A DNA stretch of 64,000 nucleotides from Magnolia sinica (Eukaryota; Streptophyta; Magnoliopsida; Magnoliales; Magnoliaceae), in assembly GCF_029962835.1 (NCBI RefSeq), contig NC_080575.1:44940437-45004436 (forward strand), in the 5' to 3' direction. This document shows positions 1-11,660 of the stretch, one piece after another (positions within the stretch are counted from its first letter, which is position 1; each line of letters starts with the position of its first letter). The position numbers and the translations under genes are program-made. Below the pieces are notes generated by a model that was given only the letters and a program-made list of their open reading frames with translations, had not been told where the DNA came from and searched no databases.

Positions 1-1683
1 TGTTTCCCATTGGTTGCATAACTGACCTTTGGTAATTATTTATAGCATTTGCTTGATCATGTTCATGCGTGATATTTTGTAAACTGAGATTATTGGACAT
101 TCCTTTATGTCATGCTCTGTACCACCACAAATGTTAAAAAAATTACCTAAGGAAGTGTTTTCTTTAACCATATCAACCTTCCTAATTTCCAAGGCTTCGA
201 CCTTTCTAGCCAATGCAGCGAATTTTGCATTAAGGTCGTCTTCCTCTCTTAGGACATACATTCCCACTTTCTCTCTAGGAATGGGTCTAGTTTGGTCTGA
301 TTTAGTAGAGACATCCCATGTCTGCGTATTCTCTGCTAACATATCTAGAAAATCCCAAGCCTTATTATGATCTTTGTCAAGAAAGGTTCCACTACACATC
401 ATCTCTATGAACTAACGGGTATCCATGGTGAGCCCCTTTCGGAAAGCATCAATCACGTGCCATGGTTCATAACCATGATGTGGACAAGTAATTAGAATGT
501 CTTTGAAGCACTCCCAAGCTTGAAAAAATAGTTTATTCACCTTTTGGGAGAATGATATGATTTCTTGTTTTAGTGCACTTATTTTGTGCTCGGGAAAAAA
601 CTTTTTCAAAAACTCTCTACTTAAGGCTTGCCGTGAAGTGATGGTATTGGGTCTTAGAGAGTTGAGCCATGCTTTAGCCCGATCCTTTAGAGAAAATGAG
701 AATAACCTAAGCTTAAGTACATCCTTATTGCTATTGTTTACTTGTAACGTTGCAATTACTTCCTCAAAGTCCTTGAGGTGCAAGTAGGAGCTTTCAGAAT
801 TCAAGCCATGAAATTTAGGAATTAATTGAATCACACCTGGTTTAAAATCAATGTTCCTTGTGTGATCAGGGAACACTATACAAGATGGTAAAGTTGATCT
901 CTCAGGGTGTAAATGTTCACGTAAAGTCCGTGGTTGGTTTAACACATTCTTATGAACTTCATTTTCATCCTCAAGAGGAGGATTAAATTGATTTTCTCTA
1001 TTTTGATTTATAGTTGGATCTGGCAGATTTGGATTTGGATTATCAACTGGGTCTGCCATGGAATCCAAGTGATGTTGAGTGCCTCTTCTAAGTGAATGAT
1101 CAAGGCTTGGAACTAGTCCCCCTTTAAAGGAGAGTCGATTGTTTTGATCCCTACTCTAACGGGACATAAACCATCCACACCACACAACAAATACCACTAA
1201 TTCAAATAGCAAGTATGATACTTAAAATAAAAATAAAAACTTAAGCAACAACCCATGCGGCAGGGCCGACCATGAGTGTTCAGTCCACAAACCAAAATAA
1301 ATCAACGACCCAGGCGGCAAGGCCGACCATGAGGGTTCAATCCACCAAAAAAATAAAAATAAAAAAATAAAAGTAAAACTAATGCAAAAATTAAACTATG
1401 TTAATCTGGAAAATAGATTCAGCGGATGATCTTTGTGATCAAACAGTAATTGTAGGACAACCATAGCACTTGGGTGATAAAATCCCAAGCAGGGCAACCT
1501 TATGTCATAGTTAGTGCTTGAAAGACCCAACTGAATTTATTTTCAAAGAAAAAGAAGAGAAAAAAAATCTACATAAAATTTGAAGAGTTTAGAAGAAAAC
1601 TTACCTTAGAAGAAAACTTACCTTAACTATCTTGCACAGATCTGATCTATCTCAATCTCTCCCCGGCAACGACGCCAAAAACT
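1..1683 (-). mobile_element. Ty3/gypsy internal region (leader and gag), 3' part outside window
   Basis: Reading leftward from the LTR at 1684-2970, a primer-binding site matching TGGCGTCGTTGCCGGGGA (1660-1678; the tRNA-Asp type used by Athila/Tat-like gypsy elements) is followed by a leader of about 550 bp and a gag-like frame at 412-1068, with more gag-like protein at 40-402. The gag frame shows the retrotransposon-gag pattern: an acidic N-terminus rich in Asn and Pro, then a helical core with FEEVIATLQ, FSFSLKDRAKAWL and REFLKKFFPEHK. The element is a broken fossil with a few breaks in this part; pol lies outside the window. Family placement rests on the primer site and gag style. Confidence 0.8.
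1247..1346. repeat. Two-copy tandem repeat in gypsy leader
   Basis: Two units of about 42 bp, at 1247-1288 and 1304-1346, share CGGCARGGCCGACCATGAG and a TTCARTCCAC end. They are separated by a short A-rich spacer in the untranslated leader of the gypsy element. Confidence 0.75.
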
Positions 1684-2970
1684 TGATTGCTTGCCTCCAA
1701 GTGCAGAGGTTTGTAAGTAGTATCTCGTGAATATAGGGGCGATCCCACAGGGAGATGAATTGTAAGAAGAAAAAAAATCAAATGCAAGACAAACTAAGTA
1801 ATAAAAATTAATCTGATGATTTGATTTTGGGATTTTTAAATGGATGTAATTCAACTGAATAAAATAACACCCAAGCTTCAAAGTTCCACACATAGGTTAA
1901 TGTTCCAAAATCATGATGACTTGTATAACATAACTAGGATCTAAGCACTATTGTCAGCCTAATCGGAAAATAAAACAGTTTAAATATTTTAATAAGTGAT
2001 ATAAAATATTAGAAAATCATGGATTTGCACCATTGATATATATTCTTAAGTGTCAGTGATTTTAAGAATTCAATATCAATGAGATAATGAAAATCAAACA
2101 AATATAATAGGTTAAGAACCTCTCCTATCTAGGAAATCTGATTGATCTAGGGTAAGCCTATCCATTAATGTGGATCTCATATAATGGAAACATATGGATC
2201 TTATAAGAGGATAAAAAACAAAACTTAAATAATAGATAAAATGCGTACACCATTCTTCTCATCATTAAAACAATCAATCATCATAATCTTAAAGAATTAT
2301 TAAACCTATGTGCTTCCCTTCTAGTGAACTTAGAAAAACATAATTAAATTGTAGAAATAAAAAGCAAGAAGAAAGAAAGAAAAAAATACAAATAGAAAAG
2401 ATCTAAAATTAAAAAAAAACAACTTATAAAGCTTTAATAAAACTAAAAAACTCTTTAAAAACCTTAAATTTTGCTTTGGGATGCCTTGAATAATGCTTAG
2501 GAATGCCCTAGGAAGCCCTATTTATAAGTAGTAAACTCCAATTTTTGTACAAAGTTGAAAAACCCTAGAAACCTCCTCAAATATACATATTTTCTTAAAA
2601 TAGACTTCTCGCTGCATTTAAAACAGACTTCCTGCTGCGCAGTTTTCCAAAATAAACTTCACAGCTTTAGAATACACTTTTTCAGGACGATTTCAGGATT
2701 CTTCACTTCAAATTTTTGATTTTCTTCGTTCTTCACTTGGCCTTCTTGGATCTTTAGCATGTGAATTCTTCAATCTTGGTCTCCTAAGATCCATCCCTTG
2801 CCTTGGTGATTCTTGAGCATCAAATCCATGCTTTTTAGTACCATTTTTCAATCCAAGCTCTTAAATTCACCTTGCAACACATACATGAGTAAAATAGAAT
2901 ATTAAGCTGATTCATGTTCATAAAACCAAGATGTAAATGGGGAAAATTATGCAATATTTGAGTCTCAACA
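1684..2970 (-). mobile_element. Ty3/gypsy LTR (5' LTR of minus-strand element)
   Basis: On the minus strand this 1287 bp LTR begins TGTTGAGACTCAAATATTGC and ends GCAAGCAATCA directly before the primer site. A TATAAATAGGG core followed by CCTAGGGCATTCC lies near 2510-2525 (minus strand). The first part is homologous to the LTRs at 5849-8224 and 52938-54337 (same TGTTGAG-GTCAAATATTGCATA start, the same 'agcatggattt' and 'gaatcaccaa' stretches), so all three belong to one clade. It was inserted into the left arm of the inverted duplication; the adjacent flank 2971-2975 (TAGGA) would be one target repeat. Confidence 0.85.
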
Positions 2971-3339
2971 TAGGACAATTAACTAGTTGCTCTAAAAGCT
3001 TGAACTGTTAAAGTATGGCGAATTAATCCCTTTATCTCATAGCTCAGGCCCCACATCTTGTGGGTTAGGACCTCGGCCAAACCCCCCTCGTGGGCTCGTG
3101 GGCCCCAAATCACATGGGATGCCTACCTCGAGTGTGTCCCCGCATCCCATGGGATACCCCACTCGAGTCTGGTGTGAAATGCGTATTAATCACCCATGGT
3201 GAGGAGTCTCCAACACGAGACTTCTCCCGTAGGCCCCAATTCACATGGGTCACCCACCCCGAGTGTCCCTGCATCTCATGGGCTACCCCACTCGAGCCCG
3301 GTGTGAAAATGCCCCTGCATTAATCTAATACAGAAGCAG

Positions 3340-3740
3340 TGACCCTCTGTTCAGAAAAGGATTAGGGCCCACCTAAATCTAAAATTTACATCATAACCCA
3401 TACCCTAGACAGTTATAAGATCCCCTAGTTACCCGAGAAGGCCAATTTAGAACAACCCTAAAATTCTCATTGGCAAGAGCCCAGTTAATAATCTTCCAAA
3501 TATCTTCATTCAAAGAGATGTTGTTATAAAAAAGATTCTAACATTCCTTTCATTCCACAAACCCCACAAGCTCTCAAAGAGGTAAATCTTCCACAGAATT
3601 CTTTTCTGATCTTAAAAACACCATCCAAGTATTCCATTATTGTGTGTCCTATTGAGAATATGTCTAGGCCACTCCAAATAAGGAAACAAAAAAAAGCCCC
3701 CATCCTGCCTAGCAGCTGAATAGTGCAAAAGCAAATAATT
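3340..3740 (-). mobile_element. L1-type LINE 3' fragment (left-arm copy)
   Basis: Reverse complement of the L1 3' sequence at 21590-21960 in the right arm. The minus strand encodes degenerate ORF2-tail-like protein, including LWGLWNERN, a common pattern near the C-terminus of plant L1 ORF2. Frames are broken by stops and frameshifts. The GC-rich block at 3060-3330 continues the same element or an older neighbour. Confidence 0.6.
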
Positions 3741-3782
3741 GATTGACTACAAATGATGGATTGACTCTGTCAACTTGCATAA

Positions 3783-4159
3783 CCAAGTTGACAAAATGCC
3801 TTCTCATCAAAAAGACACTTGATCATGAGAGAATCAATGTTCAAGCAACAAAAGCAAGTAAGACATCTACGACAAACCATTTATGGAACACTCGTTATAC
3901 AAGATCCAATCAATGCCATCCCAACCATGGCAAGCAGAAACATTATTAGAACAATATGCCTTTCTATGGATGAACAATTTCTACACACTTTTTTTTTAAT
4001 ACACGCACTCACACCCCTCACACACCCACACACTCACACCACAGTGGCTTTTTTATACCACAATAGGTACTTGAATCCATGACCTTGTGTTGAAACTCTT
4101 GTGAGTCTACCACACCCGATTCAATGAGAACATTTTTTTTAGTGTAGCATCTATATAAC
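3783..4159 (-). mobile_element. SINE-like insertion present only in left arm
   Basis: The right arm reads straight through this site (near 21500), whereas the left arm has about 377 extra bases flanked by CATAA at 3778-3782 and 4160-4164. On the minus strand near 4050-4130 there is a tRNA-like head: GTGGTAGACTC (box A-like) and GGATTCAAGTACC (box B-like), then CCACTGTGGTGTGAGTGTGTG and an A run. That head and tail resemble a tRNA-derived SINE. The remainder (3783-3985) is unassigned, so the insert may be composite. Confidence 0.6.
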
Positions 4160-5178
4160 CATAAACAGAGCCTAAAGAGGTCAATCACTACTTTTAATAT
4201 TACCAAAAACTATATGTATATGTCAAGTTGTAGGCTTTTCTAGGGTTACAGTGTCTAATCACCTCATTTCCATGTATAACACCAAGACCATGTGTTTGAC
4301 TAAATTGCATAACTTAGGCCCCATTTGGAAAAGCAAATGGCCTTCAGACCACCTTTTTCTTTTTCTTTTTCCTTCTTTGGAAATTGATAATGAAATTTCA
4401 CTAAGGAGAAAAACCATGCTAATTGCCAAAAAGCCACAAACATCACAAAAGATGAAGACCTCAGGTCCCACTAATCCAGATTAAACGAATCGTTTAAACG
4501 GGAATAAGCAGGGCGATCATAGCCACCTATAATAGATATATGAAGGCTAATTAAACTTTCCAATTATACTGAGAGTTCTCTACCAGATTTTCTTTGCAAC
4601 CCAAGGAGATGGAGGCCCATTCAATCATCCTGGAAGATGCAATCAAACAGTCTTGCTAGTGAGCATTGCTTATCTGGATATATACACCAATTCTTTCTTC
4701 TTTTTCTTTTTTCCCCATAATTCCCAGCACATAGTTGAGGGAAGGACACACCTCGAACCTATTTAAACAAAACCCACCTTGAATTAAAAAAGTAATCCCC
4801 ATTCCTCAATGAGCAGAATACAGAGATTCCATTAAATCGGCTCGAAATGGCTATTTAGCCCATTTGAAATAGTAATTACCAAACCACCTTTATGCATCTG
4901 TCATGCAGATATATTTGACCTTAAGGCCTAACTTCAAATGCCAGGAATATTATTTGAGTTTTAACTCAAGTAAATTAAAATAAAAGTAACTATGAAGGGT
5001 AATGCTGCAGGTCAATGTCAATGTTATGTTGCCTCATTGCTGTTGTGTCAACCATTTAGAAAAGGAGAACTCAAAATAGATGACAACAAAATGGATTTGA
5101 GAAACCAAAAACATCATTAAGGAACTACTAGTTTTCCATTTGTGCTAATATGTTATTTGAGTATTGTCATGCAAGAAG

Positions 5179-5785
5179 TGTTGTCAGAAAGCCTTCAATC
5201 ATCAGATTTTTGGGTTGCTCGACCGGTCGTGGCCCTTGCTCGACTGGTCGAGGGAGCTGCACAACCGGTCGTGGCCCGCTCAACTCAAAGTCCAGCGAGC
5301 TTAGTTTTTTGGTATTCGGGATGCTCGACTGGTCGAGGGGATTACACGATTGATTGAGCGGGTTGCTCGACCAGTCGTGGTCATCCTTTGACCAGTCGAG
5401 GTTATGCAGATTCAAGTCCGGATCTTGTGCGGACTGCAGAAATCTGAGGCGGTTTTCGCAAAGGTGCAAAAGGGAAGTTTCCTAAACTATAAATAGGGGT
5501 CCCTAGGGCAATTCTAAGTAATTCTAAGGCTTCCTAAAGGTATTCTAAAGGGTTTTAGGATTATCAAAGGGTGTAGCAAGGGTAAGATTCGAGGTTGTTC
5601 GAATCGGGTAATTCCTCTCTCTTTGTAATTTATGCTTTCATAGTGGAATTCTGTCGCTTTGTGCCGTGGTTTTTTCCCGTAAGGATTTTCCACGTTAAAT
5701 CTGTGTGTTCTCTAGCATGCTTGGTGCCATTGGATTGCTATCCTAGATCTAGATCTGTGTGATTCCACAGGCCAAAATCCCAACA
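5179..5785 (+). mobile_element. Copia 5' LTR
   Basis: A 607 bp LTR starting TGTTGTCAGAAA and ending AAAATCCCAACA. It holds an array of near-palindromic CTCGACCGGTCGAG/CTCGACTGGTCGAG motifs (about 5215-5400), then GTTATGCA, then AGGCGGTTTTCG, and a TATA box (TATAAATA, 5488-5495) followed by GGGGTCCCTAGGG. The primer-binding site TGGTATCAGAGC begins at 5788. Confidence 0.93.
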
Positions 5786-5787
5786 AG

Positions 5788-5805
5788 TGGTATCAGAGCA
5801 ATCGT
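5788..5805 (+). other. Copia primer-binding site
   Basis: TGGTATCAGAGCAATCGT follows the 5' LTR by two bases. It matches the 3' end of plant initiator methionine tRNA, the usual primer of copia elements. Confidence 0.9.
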
Positions 5806-5848
5806 TGGGGCACAGATCTGAATCTGAGGGATTAGTAATAATGGGAAA

Positions 5849-8224
5849 TGTTGAGGGTCAAATATTGCATATCAGACCCAGTTATTGCATGAATTTACAA
5901 GCATGATACCGTTTAATGGCCTGATTTAATTGTATTTGTGATGCAGAGTGTACCTACAAGCATGAACTGAAAAAGGGTGCTTAAACCATGGATTTAACGC
6001 TCTGATGACACCCAAGGCAAGGGACGGACTCCAGGAGACCAAGATCGATGGAATTACACACCAGGGATCCGAGGAAATCAGGCCATTCACGTTAAAGAGG
6101 CCCGAAATTGGTGAAGAATGCAAGATCACATAGTTCCCACCATCTGATTGGTTCAAAACTTCATACATGGCCTGAGGGCCATAAATTAACCGTACATATC
6201 AAATTTCAGCCCTCGGATCACTATGGAAGTGGCCCAACGGATAGATCAGCCCCTTAAATCCTTAGGTGGGGCCCACCTGATATCTGGATATTCTCCAGTT
6301 TTGGTCTCAACTGTTTAAATGAGCTGACAAAGCGGATAGACGGAGCGGATTTCTCGAAAACATCATAATGGACCCCACTGGAGTATGAGTGTGCATAGTG
6401 CACAAGTGCACTGGCCGTGCACTGAAACGAAGAATCGGTCAAACCAACCTTTGACCGACTTCTTCTTCCAAAAAATGAAAATGCAACAGCGTTACGCCGT
6501 TCGCCGCTGTTCTGCGTTGTGGGCCCCACTCATCATCTAGTTTGAAGATCGGATCCATCCATTGCATCCAAAGGGTGGGTGTAACCCACGTCTAGGTGTC
6601 CTTTTTCCCCCATGCGAGTGTATGCGCGTTTCCAGCAGTTAAACGCAGGTTGGACGGCAAAGAAGAAAACTACGTGGGCCACACCGAAATCAATCCAAAA
6701 TCAGCCATTTCTTACTGATTTTTCGAGAGGATCACAATGAACGGAGTGGATTTATCCTTAGAAGCCTATAAAGGGGCCCACCGATCATCACAGTCACGTC
6801 CGTAAGCTCTGTTTCGCAACAGAGCTTGTGGAGAAATCTTGTGGGCCACCACCGTGCATCGAAGGTTTGATCTGGACCGTCCATTGGAATCTCACCAATC
6901 CTATTATCACAGCCTAGGTGACAGAATCCCAGAAGGCAGCGAAGAACGATTTCCAATCGTCCAAACGAAAAATAGACGGTGCAAGGAAAGCTTTCATGGG
7001 CCACATCGAACCTGAGTTGCAACACGTCCTTCCTGACCAGTTTTTCGAGCCTCTTTCAATGGACGGACTGGATTTTCCATTTGACGCTGATCAGGGGCCC
7101 ACCGATCATCACAACGAATCTTACGCAGGCCCTGCTTTCCGTGTCCGGCGCTGACTAGTTTTGGGGACATTGTAGGCCCACGATGATGATCAGACGGCTG
7201 ATCTGGACCGTCTATCGTGGGTATCTGTCCAAAACATCCCAAGGGACATTGATCTTGTGGACAAGATGCAGGGAAAGTGGGAGTTGTTGGGCATTGTCTT
7301 TTGGCTACGAAACAAGATGCGTCGCCAGCTGCGTAAAAACGTCCGCATGAAGTTTTCCTCCACCAACCCTACTTGGCTGTTATAAAAAGGGAAAAAAAGG
7401 AGGATTCAAGGGAGAGCTGGAGGGGACGTGACCAGCCATGGAGGCGTGGAACAGGCCGGCATCAAGAGTGTTTTTCTTCCTTTTCTATTTTTCTTATTTA
7501 TTTCTTTCCTTTAGAGAGTCTTTTAGCCCCAGCATGTCTATGATGGGCTAAACCTCTTAGCTAGGGCTAAGAGGTGAAGCTTGTAGTCTGATGGGAGAAT
7601 TTATGCATGTGCCTTTTGTTTAGACTGAACTGATGTTGATTTTATTTTAATTAAGGGAATGCTTTTGGTTTTTAATGGTCTGTTGTGACTGAAATTACAA
7701 TAGGTTTGCAATGGCTTTGAGTATTTCTTTTTCCTTATTTTGATTATGATGTCAAGAAGCCCTGTTGTTCGCCATCGTCTCCTGGGCATGGTTGGATGGC
7801 GGTACCCTTCCTAACCTTCATAATCATCTGATTGGTTGGTAATCAGTTTAATTCTGTTGTTTGCTCTGTCTCCTGGGCATGGTTTGATGATGGAATCCAT
7901 TCTGATTCATATTCCTTCCATCTCGTGAAGACTAAATCAAGTAAGTTCAGTTTGATTTCCATGATTCTTAATGCAGGCATAAGATCTCCCTGATCTCTAC
8001 AAGTGGATCCTCTGAATCTCTAGTTTCCCTTCCCTGAATTGTTTAAAGTTTTAGATATTCATTCCACAATTATTCCTTAAATTGCATTTGATTTTGATTA
8101 CATCTTAGGCTAGTTCTAGTTCTACTTGGTTTCAGATAACGTACATGTATCAGTCCCTGTGGATTCGACCTCGGTCTTACCGAGTTTATTACTACTTCAC
8201 AACCCTATACTTGGGGATTGAACT
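5849..8224 (+). mobile_element. Ty3/gypsy solo LTR nested in copia element
   Basis: A 2376 bp LTR beginning TGTTGAGGGTCAAATATTGC and flanked by GGAAA at 5844-5848 and 8225-8229, with no internal region. It is therefore a solo LTR left by LTR-LTR recombination. The start and the last 700 bp match the gypsy LTR at 52938-54337, including CTCTTAGCTAGGGCTAAGAG and GGATTCGACCTCGGTC. The middle (about 6180-7260) differs and is built of GGGCCCACCGATCATCAC / CTGGACCGTC-type repeats. It entered at the very start of the copia gag region. Confidence 0.88.
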
Positions 8225-8290
8225 GGAAACACTAGGTATGAGATTGAGAAGTACTTAGGAAAAAATAATTTTGAGTTATAGAAGGTCAAG

Positions 8291-9280
8291 ATGATGAGTT
8301 CCTTAATCAAACAAGGCGAAGATGGTGCTCTTAAGGAGCAAAACTCTACTATGACTGATGATGAATGGAATACTCTTGATAAGAAGGCTTTATCATCGAT
8401 TCGTTTATGTCTCACGGATGAGGTGCTCTACAACGTCATGAGGGAGAAAACTGCGGCTAAGTTATGGGCGAAGTTAGAGGATGTCTATGTGAAAAAATTC
8501 TCAAAAAATCGCCTACACGTGAAGCGGCAGTTGTATAACTTCAAGATGGCAGAGGGTGGAGATCTGGAGGCTCACATCAGCAACTTTAATAAATTAGTTT
8601 GTAAATTATTGGATATAGAGGAAGTGATGAAAGATAAAGAACAGGCATGTATGTTGCTAAATTCTCTTCCGGCGTCGTATGAGTCAATCAAGGACACTAT
8701 ATGTAACACGAATAAAACCCTGAGTGTCGACATCATTATCTCGGCCCTTCAAGGGAAGGCTGTGAGAAAGCTTAACGTCGACATGAGGATATCTTCTAAG
8801 GCACTGCTTACATGGGGTAGGAATTTTGAACAAGGTACATGTTCTTCAGGTTCTAGATCCAAATCCAAGGGCAAGGGCAAAGGAAAAGTAAAGTGCTGGA
8901 ATTGTAGGAAGGAAGGACATGTGAAGAAGGATTGTGAAAATCCTAAGTCGAAGAGAGAAGATTCTAAGGCTTCATATAAGGAGGCCAATGCTGCCACGTC
9001 TGATGGATCGAGTGCATGTGATGGGAATGTTTTGTCTGTGTCTGCTAACAGGCGGCCATACGATGATCGTAAGGACGAGTGGATGCTAGACACAGGGGCA
9101 TCTTTTCACATGATTCCTCATCGGAATTGGTTCACCAGCTGCAGGGAGTGCGATGGTGAACAGGTGTTTATGGGAAATGAGATGGTGAACAGGTGTTTAT
9201 GGGAAATGAGATTGCCTGTAATGTTGTGGCTATTGGTACGATGCATATTAAGATGTTTAATGGGGTGGAGCGTACCCTGA
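8291..9280 (+). mobile_element. Copia gag and protease start
   Basis: A 329-residue frame with the copia gag (UBN2-type) core, for example KLWAKLEDVYVKK, LHVKRQLYNFKMAEG and LLNSLPASYES. A CX2CX4HX4C zinc knuckle (CWNCRKEGHVKKDC, 8894-8935) is followed by a protease-like LDTGAS motif near 9086. This order is standard for Ty1/copia. It is a fossil. Confidence 0.85.
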
Positions 9281-10791
9281 TTGATGTCAATCACATTCTT
9301 GATTTGAGTAGAATTTGATTTCTCTTGGTGTACTTGAGGTAAAAGGATGCAAGTACACAGGTATTGATGGTGCTCCTAAAGTATCTAAGGGGGCACGAGT
9401 AATCATGAAAGCGCAATGACTTGGTAACTTGTACAGGTTGATCGGGAGCACTTCAAAAGGTGGAGCTGCAGTGGATGTAGCGAAATCCACCTCTGCACAT
9501 GTGTGGCATGTTGGGCATGACCACATGAGCGGGCAGGGCAGGAAGGCTGAGATGCACAGACAGGGATACAGAGCAGGTGGAGCAGCTACCTGTGAGAAGA
9601 ATCACACGGCAAGATCGCAGGATATCGGCGAGGTACATGGATGACTCCAATATCACAGGGGATTCATCTTCTATTCAGATGGCTCTAAGTAAGCCTGGTG
9701 CTGAGAAGTGAAAGGTGACTATGGGTGACATGATGGGTTCGTTGTACTAGACCGACATATGAGAGCGGGTGGAGCTTCGAGTGGGCCGGAGAGCGGTTGG
9801 ATGTAGGTGGATCTTTGGGAGGATACAACATAGATACAGGCGATGTTGGGAGCGAAGAGTTATAATCAGAGAGAAGCGATCGGCTTTTCAGAGATATTCG
9901 CACTGACGGTATAGCAGGTGTCTATTAGATCTGTGATTGGCGCTGGTTGGCCAATGTGATCTTGAGCTGGAAGGATAGATGTGAAGTCTGCACTTCTGTA
10001 AGGGAAAGTGAAGAGCAGATCTACATGAAACAACCAGAGTAGTTTGAAGTTAAAGGGGCTGAGAAAAGACTTTACAGGAGGTCGTGGTTCGACCTGTCGC
10101 CTAGGTAGTGGTTTGATTCCTTTATGGTGAGTTAGAAATTAATGATATATAGATCGCCAATTATGACATGACTGAAATCAATGTACTGAAGACTCGGTTA
10201 AGTGGGACATTCAGGATGAAGGATCGAAGGGCTGTAAAGATAGTTCTCGGCGTTGAGACTGAAAGAGGAGCAGGCTTTGGTTATCTCAGGTAGAATACCT
10301 TGGGTAGGTATTGATCAAGGAGGTGGTGGACCATGTAAAGCCGGAGAGCGTTCCTTACGCGTCTCTCCTCAAATTTTCCTCAGGACATGTCCCAAAACAA
10401 ATGAGCAAAAGTAGGATATCTCATGAGCCTTATTCGAATGCTGTTGGTAGTGTATGCCATGGTCTGGATTAGATCAGTTATTTCACAGGCTATCAGTGTT
10501 ATGAGCAAGTACCCCGGCAAGCAATATTGGGTAGCGATGAGATGGTAAGAAGACTACGTCTTTCCTTTTGAGAAGACAGGATTAAATGTGGTTGAGCATG
10601 TGGATTTAGATCCTACAGACATGATCAATAAGAATGTTCCTGCAGAGAAGTTCAAGTTCTGTGCAACTTCTCTGGGCTTGGCGATGACGGAAAAGAAAGA
10701 TGGAGTGTGCACGAGAAGCTATGATGCGATGAAGAGATAAGAGAAGTGGTCAATGAGCTACACAGATGAAGATTGAAGACTTGGTGGAGAT
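9281..10791 (+). mobile_element. Decayed copia pol remains
   Basis: Scattered pol-like protein remains in several frames. A GAG-pre-integrase-like stretch (LYRLIGST... then WHVGHDHMS) lies at about 9430-9530, and RT/RNase H-like pieces at about 10300-10560. Most of integrase and reverse transcriptase is missing; it is heavily broken. Confidence 0.65.
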
Positions 10792-11376
10792 TGTTGTCAG
10801 AAAACCTTCAATCATCATATTTTTGGGTTGCTCGACCGGTCGAGGGAGCTGCACGACTGGTCGTGGCCCAATCGACTCAAAGTCTAGCAAGCTCAATTTT
10901 TTGGTGTCTGGGATGCTCGACTGGTTGAGGGGATTGCATGACTGGTCGAGCGGGTTGCTCGATCAGTCGTGGCCATCCTTTGACCAGTCGAGGTTACGCA
11001 GATTCAAGTCCGGATCTTGTGCGGACTGTGAAAATCTAAGGCGATTTTCGCAAGGGTGCAAAAGGGAAGTTTCCTAAACTATAAATAGGGGTCCCTAGGG
11101 CTATTCTAAGTAATTCTAAGGCTTCCTAAAGGTATTCTAAATGGTTCTAGGGTTATCAAAGGGTGTAGCAAGGGTAAGATTCGAGGTTGTTCGAATCGGT
11201 AAGTCCTCTCTCTTTGTAATTTATGCTTTCATAGTGGAATTCTGTCGCTTTGTGCCGTGGTTTTTTCCCGCAAGGGTTTTCCACGTTAAATCTGCGTGTT
11301 CTCTAGTGTGCTTGGTGCCATTGGATTACTATCCTAGATCTAGATCTGTGTGATTCCATAGGCCAAAATCCCAACA
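10792..11376 (+). mobile_element. Copia 3' LTR
   Basis: A 585 bp partner of 5179-5785 with the same ends. It has the palindrome array (10829-10990), the GACCAGTCGAGGTTACGCA block (10982-11000), AGGCGATTTTCG (to 11050) and AAACTATAAATAGGGGTCC (11076-11094). Confidence 0.93.
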
Positions 11377-11660
11377 AGAAGGTCCCAACATACTATTTGA
11401 ATGCAAGATGGGTAAAGATGGGTAAAATAATCATAGCTTTTGAGGTCAGTCGGAAGCTCAGAAAAGATCCACATACAAGTTTTATTAAGCCCTCTCTATT
11501 CCCTTGTGAAATTTTTTTACAAGAAACACTTTCATCTTTGGGAACACCAGATTAACGCTGCATTTGGATGTACAGAAGAATTGAATTGCTGACATTCAGA
11601 TTAATCAAGAGGAAGTGATGACAAAAATTGGTATATCCTAGTATTTGCAATGGACAAATA

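Larger units (their letters stand above)
5174..11381 (+). mobile_element. Ty1/copia LTR retrotransposon, internally reduced, with target repeats
   Basis: A complete-ended but broken copia element: LTRs at 5179-5785 and 10792-11376, AGAAG target repeats at 5174-5178 and 11377-11381, and an initiator-Met-type primer site at 5788. Internal content is gag with zinc knuckle and the start of protease (8291-9280), then decayed pol remains to 10791. It is interrupted by a gypsy solo LTR (5849-8224). The LTRs differ by roughly 5 percent by eye plus one short length difference, pointing to an insertion some millions of years old. Pol is much shorter than normal and broken in many places, so the copy could not move on its own. 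Confidence 0.93.
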
